Below, one piece after another: positions 37,601-50,200 of a stretch of 64,000 bases of DNA. How positions within the stretch are numbered: position 1 is the first letter of the stretch; each line of letters starts with the position of its first letter. Position numbers and translations under genes: made by a program. The notes beneath the pieces were generated by a model. That model made no database searches, was not told the DNA's origin, and saw nothing but the letters and a program-made list of their open reading frames with translations. Origin of the DNA: Marisa cornuarietis (taxonomy: Eukaryota; Mollusca; Gastropoda; Architaenioglossa; Ampullariidae). The DNA lies in contig SMMW01000061.1 in the NCBI GenBank assembly GCA_004794655.1, positions 186,001 to 250,000 of the forward strand. The letters are read 5' to 3'.

Positions 37601-40600
37601 ATCTCCTCTCCCTCGCTGCCTTACCTTCACCAATTCTTTACGGAATTAGGTATAACTGACACACTCTATAATTAGATCAGCTGGGAGGGATGAGGTGGGG
37701 GAGTACACTGCTTCACACGAATATTGCACACGGCTAGTGTGCGCGCCTTCGGGTTTAGATGCCGCTGTTCTAGCCATCAGGCCAGTCGCTGACCCTGTTC
37801 TAACTATTATGCTACCCATTAACCCTGTTCTAACAATTAGGTTACCCGCTGACCCTGCTCTAAAATAGGCTACCTGCTGACCCTGCACTAACCTCAAGGA
37901 TACCCACTGCTCCAACTAATAGGATAACCGCTGCTCTAACCACTAGGCTACCCCACGACCGTGCTCTATTCTAACCACAAGGATACCCACTGCTCTAATC
38001 ACTAGGATACCCGCTGCTCTAGCCACAAGGATATCCGTTGACCCTGCTCTAACCAGAAGGATACCCACTGCTGTAACCAGGAAATCCACTGAACCTACTC
38101 TAACCACAAGGATACCCGCTGCTCTAACCACTCGTCTACCCGTTGACCCTGATCTAACAGCTAGGATATCCGCTACATTAACCACCAGAATTCCCGCTGA
38201 CCTTGCTGTAGCCAGAAGGATACTCACTACTCTAGCCACAAGGATACCCACTGCTCTAACCACTAGGATAACCGCTGCTCTAACCACTAGAATACCCGCT
38301 TCCCCTGTTGCGGAAGGAATAAGTTGGATTCTGGCAGAGTAAGGACTCTTACCTTTTGTATTTTCTTGCCGACAATGGGTTTGAGTTTAGTCCGGTTACT
38401 ATTAATACACCGGATACCCTGACCGGATACACCCGATTTCTGTACGACCAGGGGTCCTCTCAGCAGACGTACCTGCCTGGTCTAAGGTCTAGGAGGAAAT
38501 GGAACAGGCAAAGACTTGTATCGGCTGAGTACGCTACAGACGTGAACATAAAGTGATTACTTGTGTCCGAAGAACTTGCTGTGACGGCTTCCGAAACCAA
38601 CTGTCGCGTGTCCAACGGTGGGCGGAGAGGCATCAAAGGTCAGGCTGGTTGATGAGGTCACACGACAGAGGTTGGCGCCATTGCAGGCTTGGACTGTGGC
38701 GTAGTAGGGTTTACCTTGCTGGAACTCACGTAGCCAGGTGTATGCTGTGGACAAGGTGACAAACCAACGAATCGCCACTGTCACCACTGTACTGACATGT
38801 TCTGACATACTTTATAGATTGTGCTTCTTTTGAGACTGGCAATCTTTTAGTTAAACCAGATAACGAAGGGAATGTATAGCTTCATAACTTGTCATTCACT
38901 GTGAAAACGACCAGTGTTACCGGTCCTACAATTCTATGCACGAGCTAGCGATAAGAAATGTCAGAATTTGCGGCCTACATGTTCGTAATCCCACGTAGAC
39001 AAAAGATTCGACGTCAGTTTCAAAAGGTTCAGAACCAAGTCCAACCCTGAAGAAGGCCAGGCCCGATTCTGGGTCATGGAACCCCGACCAATATACCGGG
39101 TATTGTCCGATGTCTTGGCTGTATGACCGGTGCTCCTGTCAGCAGACAAACCTGCTATTCAAAGAAGCTGTGCTGCATCTCCATAAATTTACATTCAAAC
39201 CATTGCAAGAACTCTGCCCTTGGGAGCAGGGCTAACCGGACAATACAAAATAAAACAAGTTATACGCTGATGCACGTGCACAACTAGTGTAAACAAGCTC
39301 ACAGCAGACTGCAACAGTGACAGTGACAGCAGGTACTTAGACTTGATGACTGACAGTGACAGCGAATACTTATGTTGAATGAGCGACAGTGACAGCATAT
39401 ACCTACACTTGATGACTGACAGTGACAGCGAATACTTATGCTTAATGAGTGCCATTGACAGCGGACACTTACGATTAATGAGCAATAGAGACAGTGGATA
39501 CTTACTCTTAATGGGTGACATTGACGGCGGATACTTACACTTGATGAGTGACAGACAGTCGATACTTACACTTGATGAGTGACAGTGACAGGAGATACTT
39601 ACATTTGATGAGTGACAGTGACAGGAGATACTTACGGTTGACGAGCGTGCGCTGCTCCACACCATCCCGGGACCCGGAGGAGAACTGTCCACAATAAAGG
39701 CGTTTGATGAAGTGAGTGTGAACAAGCCGGCTCCGTTGGTAGACTACATAACAAAATAGAAGCAGAAAAGAGGGTTAGGGTTAATGATAGAAAACTATGT
39801 TTAAACTGTCTAAATAATGAGTGGAAGTCATAAACAGAATCAGAGACGACAGTAGACCGGAGAGTTATCTGGCCTGTGGTGGTGAGGCTTGAGACTAGTT
39901 GTCACTTTATTCTGTCAGAGACAATAGTCATCTCTCGCCTTCCACCATTACTGAGATCTCTCGCCTGTTGTGGTGAGGCTTGAGACTAGTTGTCACTTTA
40001 TTCTGTCAGAGACAATAGTCATCTCTCGCCTTCCACCATTACTGAGATCTCTCGCCTGTTGTGGTGAGGCTTGAGACTGGCTGTCACTTCATTTTGTCAC
40101 AGACAATAGTCATCTCTCGCCTTCCACCATTACTGAGATCTCTCGCCTGTTGTGGTGAGGCTTGAGACTAGTTGTCACTTTATTCTGTCAGAGACAATAG
40201 TCATCTCTCGCCTTCCACCATTACTGAGTTGCTCTCTCGAAAATGTCCGAGTCCGAATTAAAAGTTTTACTGAAAGAATGAGTCCCATGGTTTTTCTAAT
40301 GAAAATGTTGAAAAGAAAGACTCAGTGGGATTATTTCTTCTAACTGTTTAATGAGTAAACTTATATAAATATAAAAAATACATGTGACTTTCAGAAGCAA
40401 GGGCCACATGCAACATTTTAGTGTAAATAAACAGTGTAATTTGTAGATGACTTCTCTACCTTGACAAGAATAATGTAGGCGTGACCTCCTGTCAGTGCTG
40501 ATGTGCTTGTCAGGACGACTGAGTTTCCCTGACAACGCTGAAATGGAATGACTTCATCGTATGTGTCCTTTGTACTGACCCCGACCTGTACAAATGAGTA

Positions 40601-41191
40601 GCATTTACACGTGAAAAAACACAAAGAGTAGCATTTACATGTGTAAAAGATCACAAAGAGTAGCATTTACATGTGTGAAAGAACACAAAGAGTAGCATTT
40701 ACACGTGAAAAAACACAAAGAGTAGCATTTACATGTGTAAAAGAACACAAAGAGTAGCATTTACATGTAGTAAAGGGACCATTTCTACCCTGTTCTCACT
40801 ACACGTAACTGACCAATTTTTCAGCCCTGTCCTTCATAACCTAATTGATCAACATTTTCACCCTGTCCTCCATATTTTCACCCTGTCCTCCATAAAGATT
40901 ACTGACCAACAGTTTTCTCTCCCTTATCCAACCTGACACTTCCGTCAAAAGAAAAGATGGCAGATCACCTCCAGCATCTGAATGCCGCTTTCTTTGTCTT
41001 CGATTCCTTCCCAGTGAACGGGTATATTTGTGGCTGCGATAACTTCATTATGAGTGACCAACCCTACGAACACGTGACCATCAGTAGGTGGCGAGTTGTC
41101 AATGACAAGGACCTCTGACCAGGCCTCTGTCACGTGACCCACTCGATCTTCCGCTGAAAAGCAGCCACACGACAAACGCTATGGTTACGTT

Positions 41192-41223
<32 letters not shown>

Positions 41224-44200
41224 TATAACATATAGACAAACATTTTCTCTTACAGTTGCTGGCACTCACTTTATGTCCATTGTATGCTGCCATCTGTTAC
41301 AGTCACATTCAAGACAGTACGTTGCCAGTCACATCTACTACAGTTCTCATCTAGGCAGCAAATGTTGCCAGTCAGTCCAGACATTGTTGTCGCTCACAAC
41401 AATAACAATGACCAACTTTATTAACACCAGTGTGCAATATAAACATGGCTAATGTGTCAGTTACTATATATAAACATTTCTAGTTACAAAATAAGTTCTA
41501 TAGTTACAAGGTAAAGGATAGGAGAAGGTGACAAAATCTAAAGACAAAATACCCCCCAAAACACAATCTTACATCTAGACCATTCTTATGCAGACCTACA
41601 AGGCAATGATGGTTGTTTCAGCTATCGGCAGGGATTTACCTTTGACTGTTGCAATGCAGTTAGTTCCAGAAGGAATGTTCAGATCTTCAAATATCCAGGC
41701 TGTTCGAAGTCCAGTTTGAACAAATGGGGCAATGTCTTCACCCCCGGGATAGCTCCCTAGCGAGACAGAGGCAGTGAGAGCAGCTCGTTAAGATTTTTTG
41801 TTTGAAAAATTAAAAGTAAAAGAGAGAAAGTAAAGCCTGTGTTCATCGTCCTTACACCGACACTGTTTGCTGAAGTGACCAGTCGAGGGCAACGGTCTTT
41901 GAAAGACTGACGATAAATGAACAAAGACTTATGTAGGGTTATGTTATGGTTAAACATATCAGACCAAGCATAAAGAACCATTTTATGTCAACGATTACAA
42001 GCTGTAATGTAATGAAGAAAATGAAAGCGTTGAAGTTCACGAAGAAAGAGATTCTTACCGAGGGCTACGGAGAAGTTCATGGTGTCGTCATCAGGCAGAG
42101 ACACGATTTCTTTTTCTACGTCAGAGAATCCAGACCACGTGACCAACAGCCGGCCGTTGTCCACAAGAAAACCAGATTCGACGTTAGCAACAGTCACCGA
42201 ACCTCTGGTGGGCGGCGAGTCATCGATGACGACACCATCTCCACAAACCTCGGTCTCCACTCGATGTCTGTCATGACTGATCTCCCTTGACGACACCAGT
42301 GCACACACGTAGTACAGCTTTCCGTCCTGTAAGCCAGCGCCCTCTCGTGGGAACAAAATCTTGCCGTCGTTCGACCGGCCAGACGTTACGCAGTTCTGGT
42401 CACTGGCGCAGTTTCCTCCAGGTGGCGCGTGATTCTTCGTCATCAGAAACCACGTTACGTTTCTGTTCAAGCTGTTGGTCAGGAAAGCGGAAATGGTGAT
42501 GTCACTTCTAGAAAAATCCATGTCCAGATCGTACAGATCGTCTAGCTTGTGTCCCAGCTCTTGGCTGTGTAATAAGTCGTCGATGTTGGCGTTGACCAGC
42601 TCGTCTTGGGGAAGCTCGATGACATGGAACTGGCCGTCTGCTCGCAAGGTGGCGGGGCGAGGTAGTTTCTGACAAACTGGAGTGTCAGACCTCCAGGGGA
42701 AGGTCAGCTGTACACAGACAAACAATGTGCTTCTCTCGCTCCCAGTGTAGTGCAGCCGGCTGTTCACCTGCCATCGAACAAATATTGTTACTGATAAGTA
42801 TTGGTCACTGCAAATGTTGACATAATGTGGTTCACTAGCTTTACGAAACGATGTCTTTAAAAACCAAACAATAAACAGCATGTTGGATTTCGGATACAGA
42901 CTTGCGTATGTTGCCGTTTCTAATATGTTTCATGAAATTAAAAGTATTAGAAATCCTGGGAACAGAAAACTGTAGATCAAGCAGCCACTAAACACCGAGT
43001 CAGGTGTTACTTCCGCAACGACCATCCAGGTGTAGAGACTGAACTGAAGTTGAAGTGAAAACGTGTGCTCACCATTATGTCAGAACAGGTGAGTGCTGTC
43101 TGCACCTGGGGTCCTGCTATCAGCATCAAGCCGCGTGGGTCTCTGGCTACAGACCAGGTAAATACACAGGTGTGGCCTGATGCTAGAAGGTCGATAGTGG
43201 ATTCTACGTGAGCGTTAAACATGATCTCCATCTCCTCGTCACTCTTCTCCATAGTGATGTTGTCGATAAACAGGGGGAACGTTTTCACTGCGCTGAAAGA
43301 CTGTGAAGAAACGGCAGGTAAGCAGGTGAGATCAAAGCATGGCCTGACGCTGGCCGAGTACAAGTGACCGGGAAGCAGGTGGAGGCCGTGAAATGTGACG
43401 TCACTCTCAGTCGCCCTGACGTCGAGAGTGGTGACGCGACAGAGGACCCTGACGTCCTTTTCCTTCTTGACCGCGCGCGCCAGGCAGCTCTCGTCCACAA
43501 GGTCGACCTGCAGACGTTTGGCCAACGTCCTCCACTCGCTGGTCATCTCCCAAGTGACCATGACGTCACTGTTGGTCTCTGGCAAAACAGGCGTGTGCTT
43601 CACACAGCTCATGACTCTGACCGTTGTGTTACTGGACACAGCTCTGGGCAAAGCAGCTGTTAAAATGCTTGACTGTACAGCTAGTTGGTAGCCTGTAAGT
43701 GTTGTCTGCAACAAAATGGCGCCTCTAAACACCACGTCCTCAAGAAATGGTTCAAACTGCACAAAAATTATGTCACCCTGCATAATAGCCTCTCTTTCGC
43801 CCAGTGTCACCACAGTGTTGTTGACAGTCGGCGCAAGAACAAGTGACTCAACAATGTCACTACGTCCACAACCCTTGCCACTAAAGACCATCAGGTGATC
43901 GTTCTGGTCATGCGTTGGAACAACAATAAAGCCATCTGAAGAAAACACACTCGTCCCTCCTGTGTTTGTTGCCATGACGACGGAAAACAGTTTGGTGTAG
44001 ACAGGAAGTGAGCTCGTATTCAGACAGAAGACGTCCTGGATGGTGACGCGCGCAAATGAAACAATGTTGTCCGTGTCAGGTCGTGTTCCTATGCCCACCT
44101 TAAACGACAGTTTATCTTCGGAATCAAATCCCTCCCACGCCGCACACACAAGGCTTCTTTGTACAACAACGTCCACGTCTTCGGGGAGGTAGCAGGAGGG

Positions 44201-47200
44201 ATCATGTTCATCCCTGTCATCGCCTTCTGTCATCAACATCGTTGAAATAGTTTTACCAGAGATAGGCGCAGTAGATGAACCTGATCTTAATAACGACGCT
44301 GATGTAGGTGTTGATTCTGATGTGGATGTAGTTGCACCAAGACTACACCTGGTGACTTCAAGCACCACGCCGCCTGTTGGGGGAAGGTGGTCGGGAAGGC
44401 GGACTGATGATGTGTTGACGGTGGTCATGTGACCGGCAGCGTTAGTCACGTGCAGCTGGAAGAAGAAGTGGAGACCGCGATGTGTGTCGTGGTTGTACAG
44501 TTCTGATACCGGGTACCGTATGCACCCTGTAGCGTTCGCTGTTGTACAGTAGTTCCACTGGGGCGGGGCTAGGAAGGGGGTCACGAACCCACCATCATAT
44601 GCTGCAGACAGATTTTACTCAAGTCAGGGTCTGCAGACATAACTGACACAAGTCTTGATTTTAGTACAGATAGAACTAATATCTTAGCATATTAGTGTTA
44701 GCTTAGTGTTACTGACCGCACTAGTATCGTTTAGAGTGGTGTAGTTAGCGCATAATGTCGCGAGTAAACAGTCTGTCTGCTCTTCTTTTTGGCTGCTGTT
44801 GTTTACTAGCGAAATGCACTCGTTACACTATTCTTGTTACTACTACTACTACTACACACCAACACGAAATGTGTAGCTGAAATTTGTCCCTTTGGGTTGC
44901 TCGGGGTCTGTGAAGACTCCCCGGGTCCAGGCTGCCACCAGGTGGTCATTCTCCACGAAGGCAGTCAGAGGCTGGGTGAGCTCAGGCGGTGTAACGTCGA
45001 TGACGAGAGGCCCAATAGTCACCTGCCTGTCAAGACCGGCTTTGCTGAGTGCTCGCAGGAAGAGATAGAAGATATCGCCATGACCCAGACCAGTGTGGGT
45101 CACATGGAAGACCTGCCTTCCGTGGGTTGGTGTCAGGGGCTGCAGGTCTGGTGCTGAGGCTGTGGACCTGTCTCGACCTAGACCAACCTGAGGAAGGAAA
45201 GTGGTTATATCATGTATTCCCGTTCATTGCCTACAACTAGGGACACCATGTGCTGAGTTTGGGAACCTGTCCCGATCTACACCGACCTGAGCGCTTGACA
45301 GATGGTGCTCCAGCTTTCTTTAACAGTCTGCTTTTGGTCTTGACCTAATGCCCTGTCAACCGTCAGTTTTAACTTTAATGACCAGTAAGCCTGTACAGAC
45401 CTTGTGACAATACTTGACTGTAATACATGGAGTGTTTGTGGTATAACTGGTCTGTGGCTGTAACGGTCTAGATCTGGTGAGGAGAGGGACTTACTTAATT
45501 ATAGTAAATTGAACTTCATTATCAGTTCTACTCTCATTTGTCTCGAACAACTGTCCCGTCGTCATTTGGGAGATTGAAAGGAGGGTTAGTGATAAGGCTA
45601 CTGCCATGTATTGTGGAAACAGGGTTAGTGATAAGGCTACTGACATGTATTGTGGCAACAGGGTTAGTGATAAGGCTACTGCCATGTATTGTGGCAACAG
45701 GGTTAGTGATAAGGCTACTGCCATGTATTCTGGCAACAGGGTTAGTGATAAGGCTACTGCCATGTATTGTGGCAACAGGGTTAGTGATAAGGCTACTGCC
45801 ATGTATTCTGGCAACAGGGTTAGTGATAAGGCTACTGCCATGTATTGTGGCAACAATCAAAAGGACATGGCGTCCAGCGCACGACAGCCTGATGTTGTGT
45901 GAGATGTGATGTAGAACTGTTACAGCAAGCTTCTTGCACTGTGAGGCCACGTCACCACGTGATCCACCTCTTGGCGGTGAGGAGACATCGTGTTTTGCTA
46001 TGAGACTTTCAGTAAACTTCACAATCGAACATTTGAGGCGATCCTTGAGAAGAGACAGTCGTTAGAGAGAGAATACAGGAAGAGACAAGGGACGCAACCT
46101 TCTAATGCGCCTGCACTGAGCACATGATATCGGGTGGGCAACTATTGACTCGAACTCTCTGGGGTCGGTACAAGAGGAAGTCAGGGATCCAGAAGCAGTC
46201 TGACTGGGGGAGACCAACAGTTACGATCTTATCAAAGAGTTTCTGCGTAACGATGATATTACAGGCGGAGCTGTCGTCTACAAAGAAGTGATGGAAGGCT
46301 GATGGAGAATAAAAGAATCTGGGCATTCTAGATGTTCAGGAATGCAGCATTTGTCGATTCTAGTGTCAGGTTCAGGGTTGGTATAGGTTGGGAAGAGGTA
46401 GACTGTGTTTGTGTTTTTACAAACTGCGTCTGTGGTTTTGCGTCTGCCACAAGGGTCTGTCCACGGGAGGACAAGGGTGGTTGTGTGGGCCCACCCGTAA
46501 ACAACTAGAGGGCTGCTTCCCATCGTTGTACGAGCTGACTATCATCGCTTGGGCTGTCGACATGTACGCTGTGACTTGCGCCATCGCCAAGTTGCTGTTA
46601 CAGTGACAATGGTTGTCACCGAGGCTGAGGGCTGTTGTAACCCAGAAAGCTGTAAGTGGCTATTGTTGGGACTTGGAAACAGGCATCAGGAAAACTCTCT
46701 GCTTGGTGCTGAGAGGAATACGCCGAGCTCACGGAAGGATGTCTATGGAAACTGAGGGTTTTGACAGCTGGAGCTGGTGTCAGGAGAAACGACCTGGGGT
46801 CCGACAAGACGGTTGACAGGTTCACCACCACCTTACAACCTTACCAGAGGGGAACGTGTCCACCTCTCTGAGGGGAGGGACCGTTACAGCGAGACCCAAC
46901 AACTTGACCAGTGCTGTATACTAGTCTATAGCCGATATGCTTGTCGTCCTGACCACCGCTGATGCGAGGCTTCTTAGGACTAAACACCGGGGCAAACAGC
47001 GAGGCAAAAGTAAGACTTTTCCATATAAGATAAGGTTAAGGGGGGGAAGGGGGCCAGTGTCGGTTCCTTTTAGAGTGGTTCAAATTAAGTATACGTTGGA
47101 AGGAATGCGAAGTGTTTTGTGTTTAACACTTCAACAAGTTGTGCTAGGGTTGCAGTGTGCCGCCTTTTTTTGACTGTGTGTTTGGCTGTCAGATTAATCC

Positions 47201-50200
47201 GGGTGTGCTGGGTGCACTTTAGATCAAGATATTTGTGTATCTTTTAAATCTGTGCACGCGCTTTTGGTAAGCATATTTGCGTGGGTGTGATTTCATGTTA
47301 AGCAGCCTTCACGAAATTGTGAAACTAGATTAACTGCTTTGTTCCTGGATTACTGGCATGTTGCATTGTTTGGTTTATTTTCGTGTATCAATTGCTTGTT
47401 TACATTTGACATTGAGTTTGATGATAATTACTCGTGTCTCTTGAAGGGACGCTCTGCACCAAAGTGATCGTTTGTTATTATTCTTTTGGTAAGAATGCGC
47501 ATGTCCGCGGGTGGTCCATGACATTTAGCTACCTGTCTGTATGTAGTAGCGCAAACGAATGAGAGAAAAACGTGATTTGTGTGAAGGTGTGTATCAGTTA
47601 AGGGGAGCTTACCTCCGAGCTATAGAGGGGGGAGCCAAAGTCCGGAATAACTGACGAGACAGCCGTTGAGGGTAGAGGCTAGTGCTTAGAGGAGAGCCCA
47701 GGAATCAGCACTCGTGAGGTTTAGTGATTCCTTTCCGGGTCAAGGTAATCTGTTTCATGATTTGTCGATGTTATAATTACTGAATCCCCGCGAGGATCAT
47801 CCTGATGATTTCATAGAAGATGACCTGTGGTGTGTTGTGTGCGGTCATTCGCTAACGGATTACCTGCGGTGTTTATATGACAAATTTTGTTAGAAAGTAT
47901 AAATTGATGGGTCAGTTCTTAGTTTGACGCATTGCGCTAGGTATATCTCTCGAAGGCTTAATAGAGGGATGGGTGTAGCGGCGACACAGTGTACCCACCT
48001 CTCTGTCACTTGCAATACATGGCAACAGGGGTTTTCAAGCTCCACGTGCTGCTCCTGCTAAGCAGGCCCAATGTCAAGCTTGGCGACTGCGGTTAGGGTG
48101 TAGAAGCAGCCCACTGCACCCGTCTTTCTCACTTACAGTTCATGGAGCACGTGCTGTCCGTGATAAGCAAGGCCCATGTCAAGCTTGGCGACTGCGGTTA
48201 GGGTTTAGAAGCAGCAGGCATGACGAGAGGGGGGGACAGGGGGGTCTGGTGTACCCGGGCCCGCGGCTGTGAAGGGGGCCCAGCCGTAGCGGATTATTTT
48301 CGTTTTTCGTTTCGTTTTCTTTTTCTGTTAAAGAAATGTTGACTTAAAATTCCTCATTCTGGGGATTTTTTCTTATGGAGCGGGATATTACTCGTTTGAT
48401 CCTTTACCGTCAGTTTTCCTCATTTACTAACCGCTCAGGTGTAAACAACTCTTTCAGGTAGTTCAGGTAGTGATGTAGATCCTAATGCACCTGTCCATAT
48501 GTTTCCAGTCTATATTACATTACTTAATGAAATGTAGGTGCTGACAGTCAAAAGGTAAGCATATTATTATATACTGGGAAAATAATTTACGATTACAATT
48601 ACAAGGGGCCCGGAGAGGCCTGACCCGGGGCCCGTAGAGGTAGTCCGCCCCGGGGGCCCGTGCTGGCTCTCGGCGGCCCTGGGAAGCAGCCCACTTCACC
48701 CGTCTTTCCCTGGTAAGAACCCTGCTTTTTCAAGCTCCACGTGGTGTCCGTGCTATGCCAAGTTTGTGTCAGCGGTTATTTATTATTATTTAACTGCCAA
48801 CTCCTTTACTTCCTGTTATATTCTTTATTCGTGTTGATCTAGGTGCTGGAAAAGGTGTTCCTGCTATATTTTGGAGTATCAAGGAAAGTAATTCTTGTGC
48901 AACAAGGACACTAACTGACATGTTTGGGCAACAGAACCTGTAAGTATCATTTTGTATTACTAAATAATCTAGCCATTAAGATTCGCTCCGGCTTGAGGGA
49001 CTTAAAACGTTTTCTGACAATTGTCCACAGGACCAAGAACGTGTGTGACTGAATGAAGAGCGAAGAGCATAATCATGGATGTTTATTACGAATGTTAGCT
49101 TAGTGTAAGTATTTGTAAGACTATGTCTTATCTGGTTTGTGCACAAAGAAAACAAAAACCAAAAGAAAGAAAGAAAGAGCGATGGCGAAACCAGAGCCAC
49201 ACGTTTTGGGCAACCACAACATAAACAACGGGTTCGTGTTCATTGTTGATGCTGTTTCTTTTGCGGTGATTATTGCTGACATAAATCCATTGTCTCTATA
49301 CTTGATGAAGACATTTATAAGAGACTGAACGTGTTTAATGGCCACATCGAGTTGCATATTTGAAAACTGCCAGGTTTTGCTGACGGTGTTAACGGCAAAC
49401 AGGAGGTCGTACCACACAACGACGGCAACCACAAATTCACAATTCCCCAGCTCGTAGTTTGCAAGGCGACCAGCTTCACTCCCCACTTGTGGATCATTGT
49501 CCGTCTCACAAACGAGTAGCAACGCATTTTGAATTTCAGCCGTTTGATAGGGTCCGGCTTTCACACTCTTAATGCGACATTCCCATCTTCTTTCGGAAAA
49601 CGCGTTTGGTGTAAGTTACGGGACATTTATTATCTGTTAATATCTGCCACTTGCTATGGCAACTTGCAAAGACACAGTATATTCTCTGCAACACTCACAA
49701 GAACATCAAGGCTTGAGGATCGCATTTCGCCATGTCCCTCAAAAGAAGGTTAAGGTTGTGGCACACACAGAGGCAAGTACAAAGCACGACTAATTGACTT
49801 ATTTGCAGTATTGGAGCTTGAACACCTTGATGCCTGCCTTTCATGTTTGCTCCTTTATCATAGCCTTGACCTCTGCAGTCTTCCATTTGTTGCCCATATT
49901 TTGGAAGTGCTTCAAGCAGAGTGTCTCTCAACCCTTTGCCAGTTGAATCTTCGGCATGTAAACATTTGATGAAGTGTTCTGACACTTCTACATCCTTGTC
50001 ACTCACATCGACAAATCGCAGCACTGAACTCATTTGTTCTTTATCACTCGTGTCGGGAGGACAGTCAAGAGTAAGAAAAATACTTTGTTTTATGTTCCTT
50101 CTCTAATATCTTCTTCTGAGCTTCTGATGACATTAGTTGAATCAACTCGTCTTGAATCTGATGGCCCAAGTAGTGGTCAAATATTTCTTCGTTTTTGATT

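Larger units (their letters stand above)
36909..38560. other. Intron 22, right part
   Basis: Holds a CAGGGGTGGGCAAAG motif at about 37168 resembling a hAT end, three tandem copies of a tRNA-like unit (37240-37545) and a tRNA A-box minisatellite (37760-38305). No exon was needed here: exons 22 and 23 join in phase. Confidence 0.6.

Noticed and set aside
38561..38808. A longer exon 22 reaching to 38777 or 38808
   Set aside because: The frame stays open, but exon 21's one leftover base joined at 38744 restores a conserved motif, while the longer forms do not.
41757..41981. Open frame next to exon 16
   Set aside because: It lies beyond the exon's acceptor and has no FN3-like motif.
45491..46022. 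Open frames of 98-162 codons on both strands with a 13-residue period
   Set aside because: Translations of the 39-bp minisatellite.
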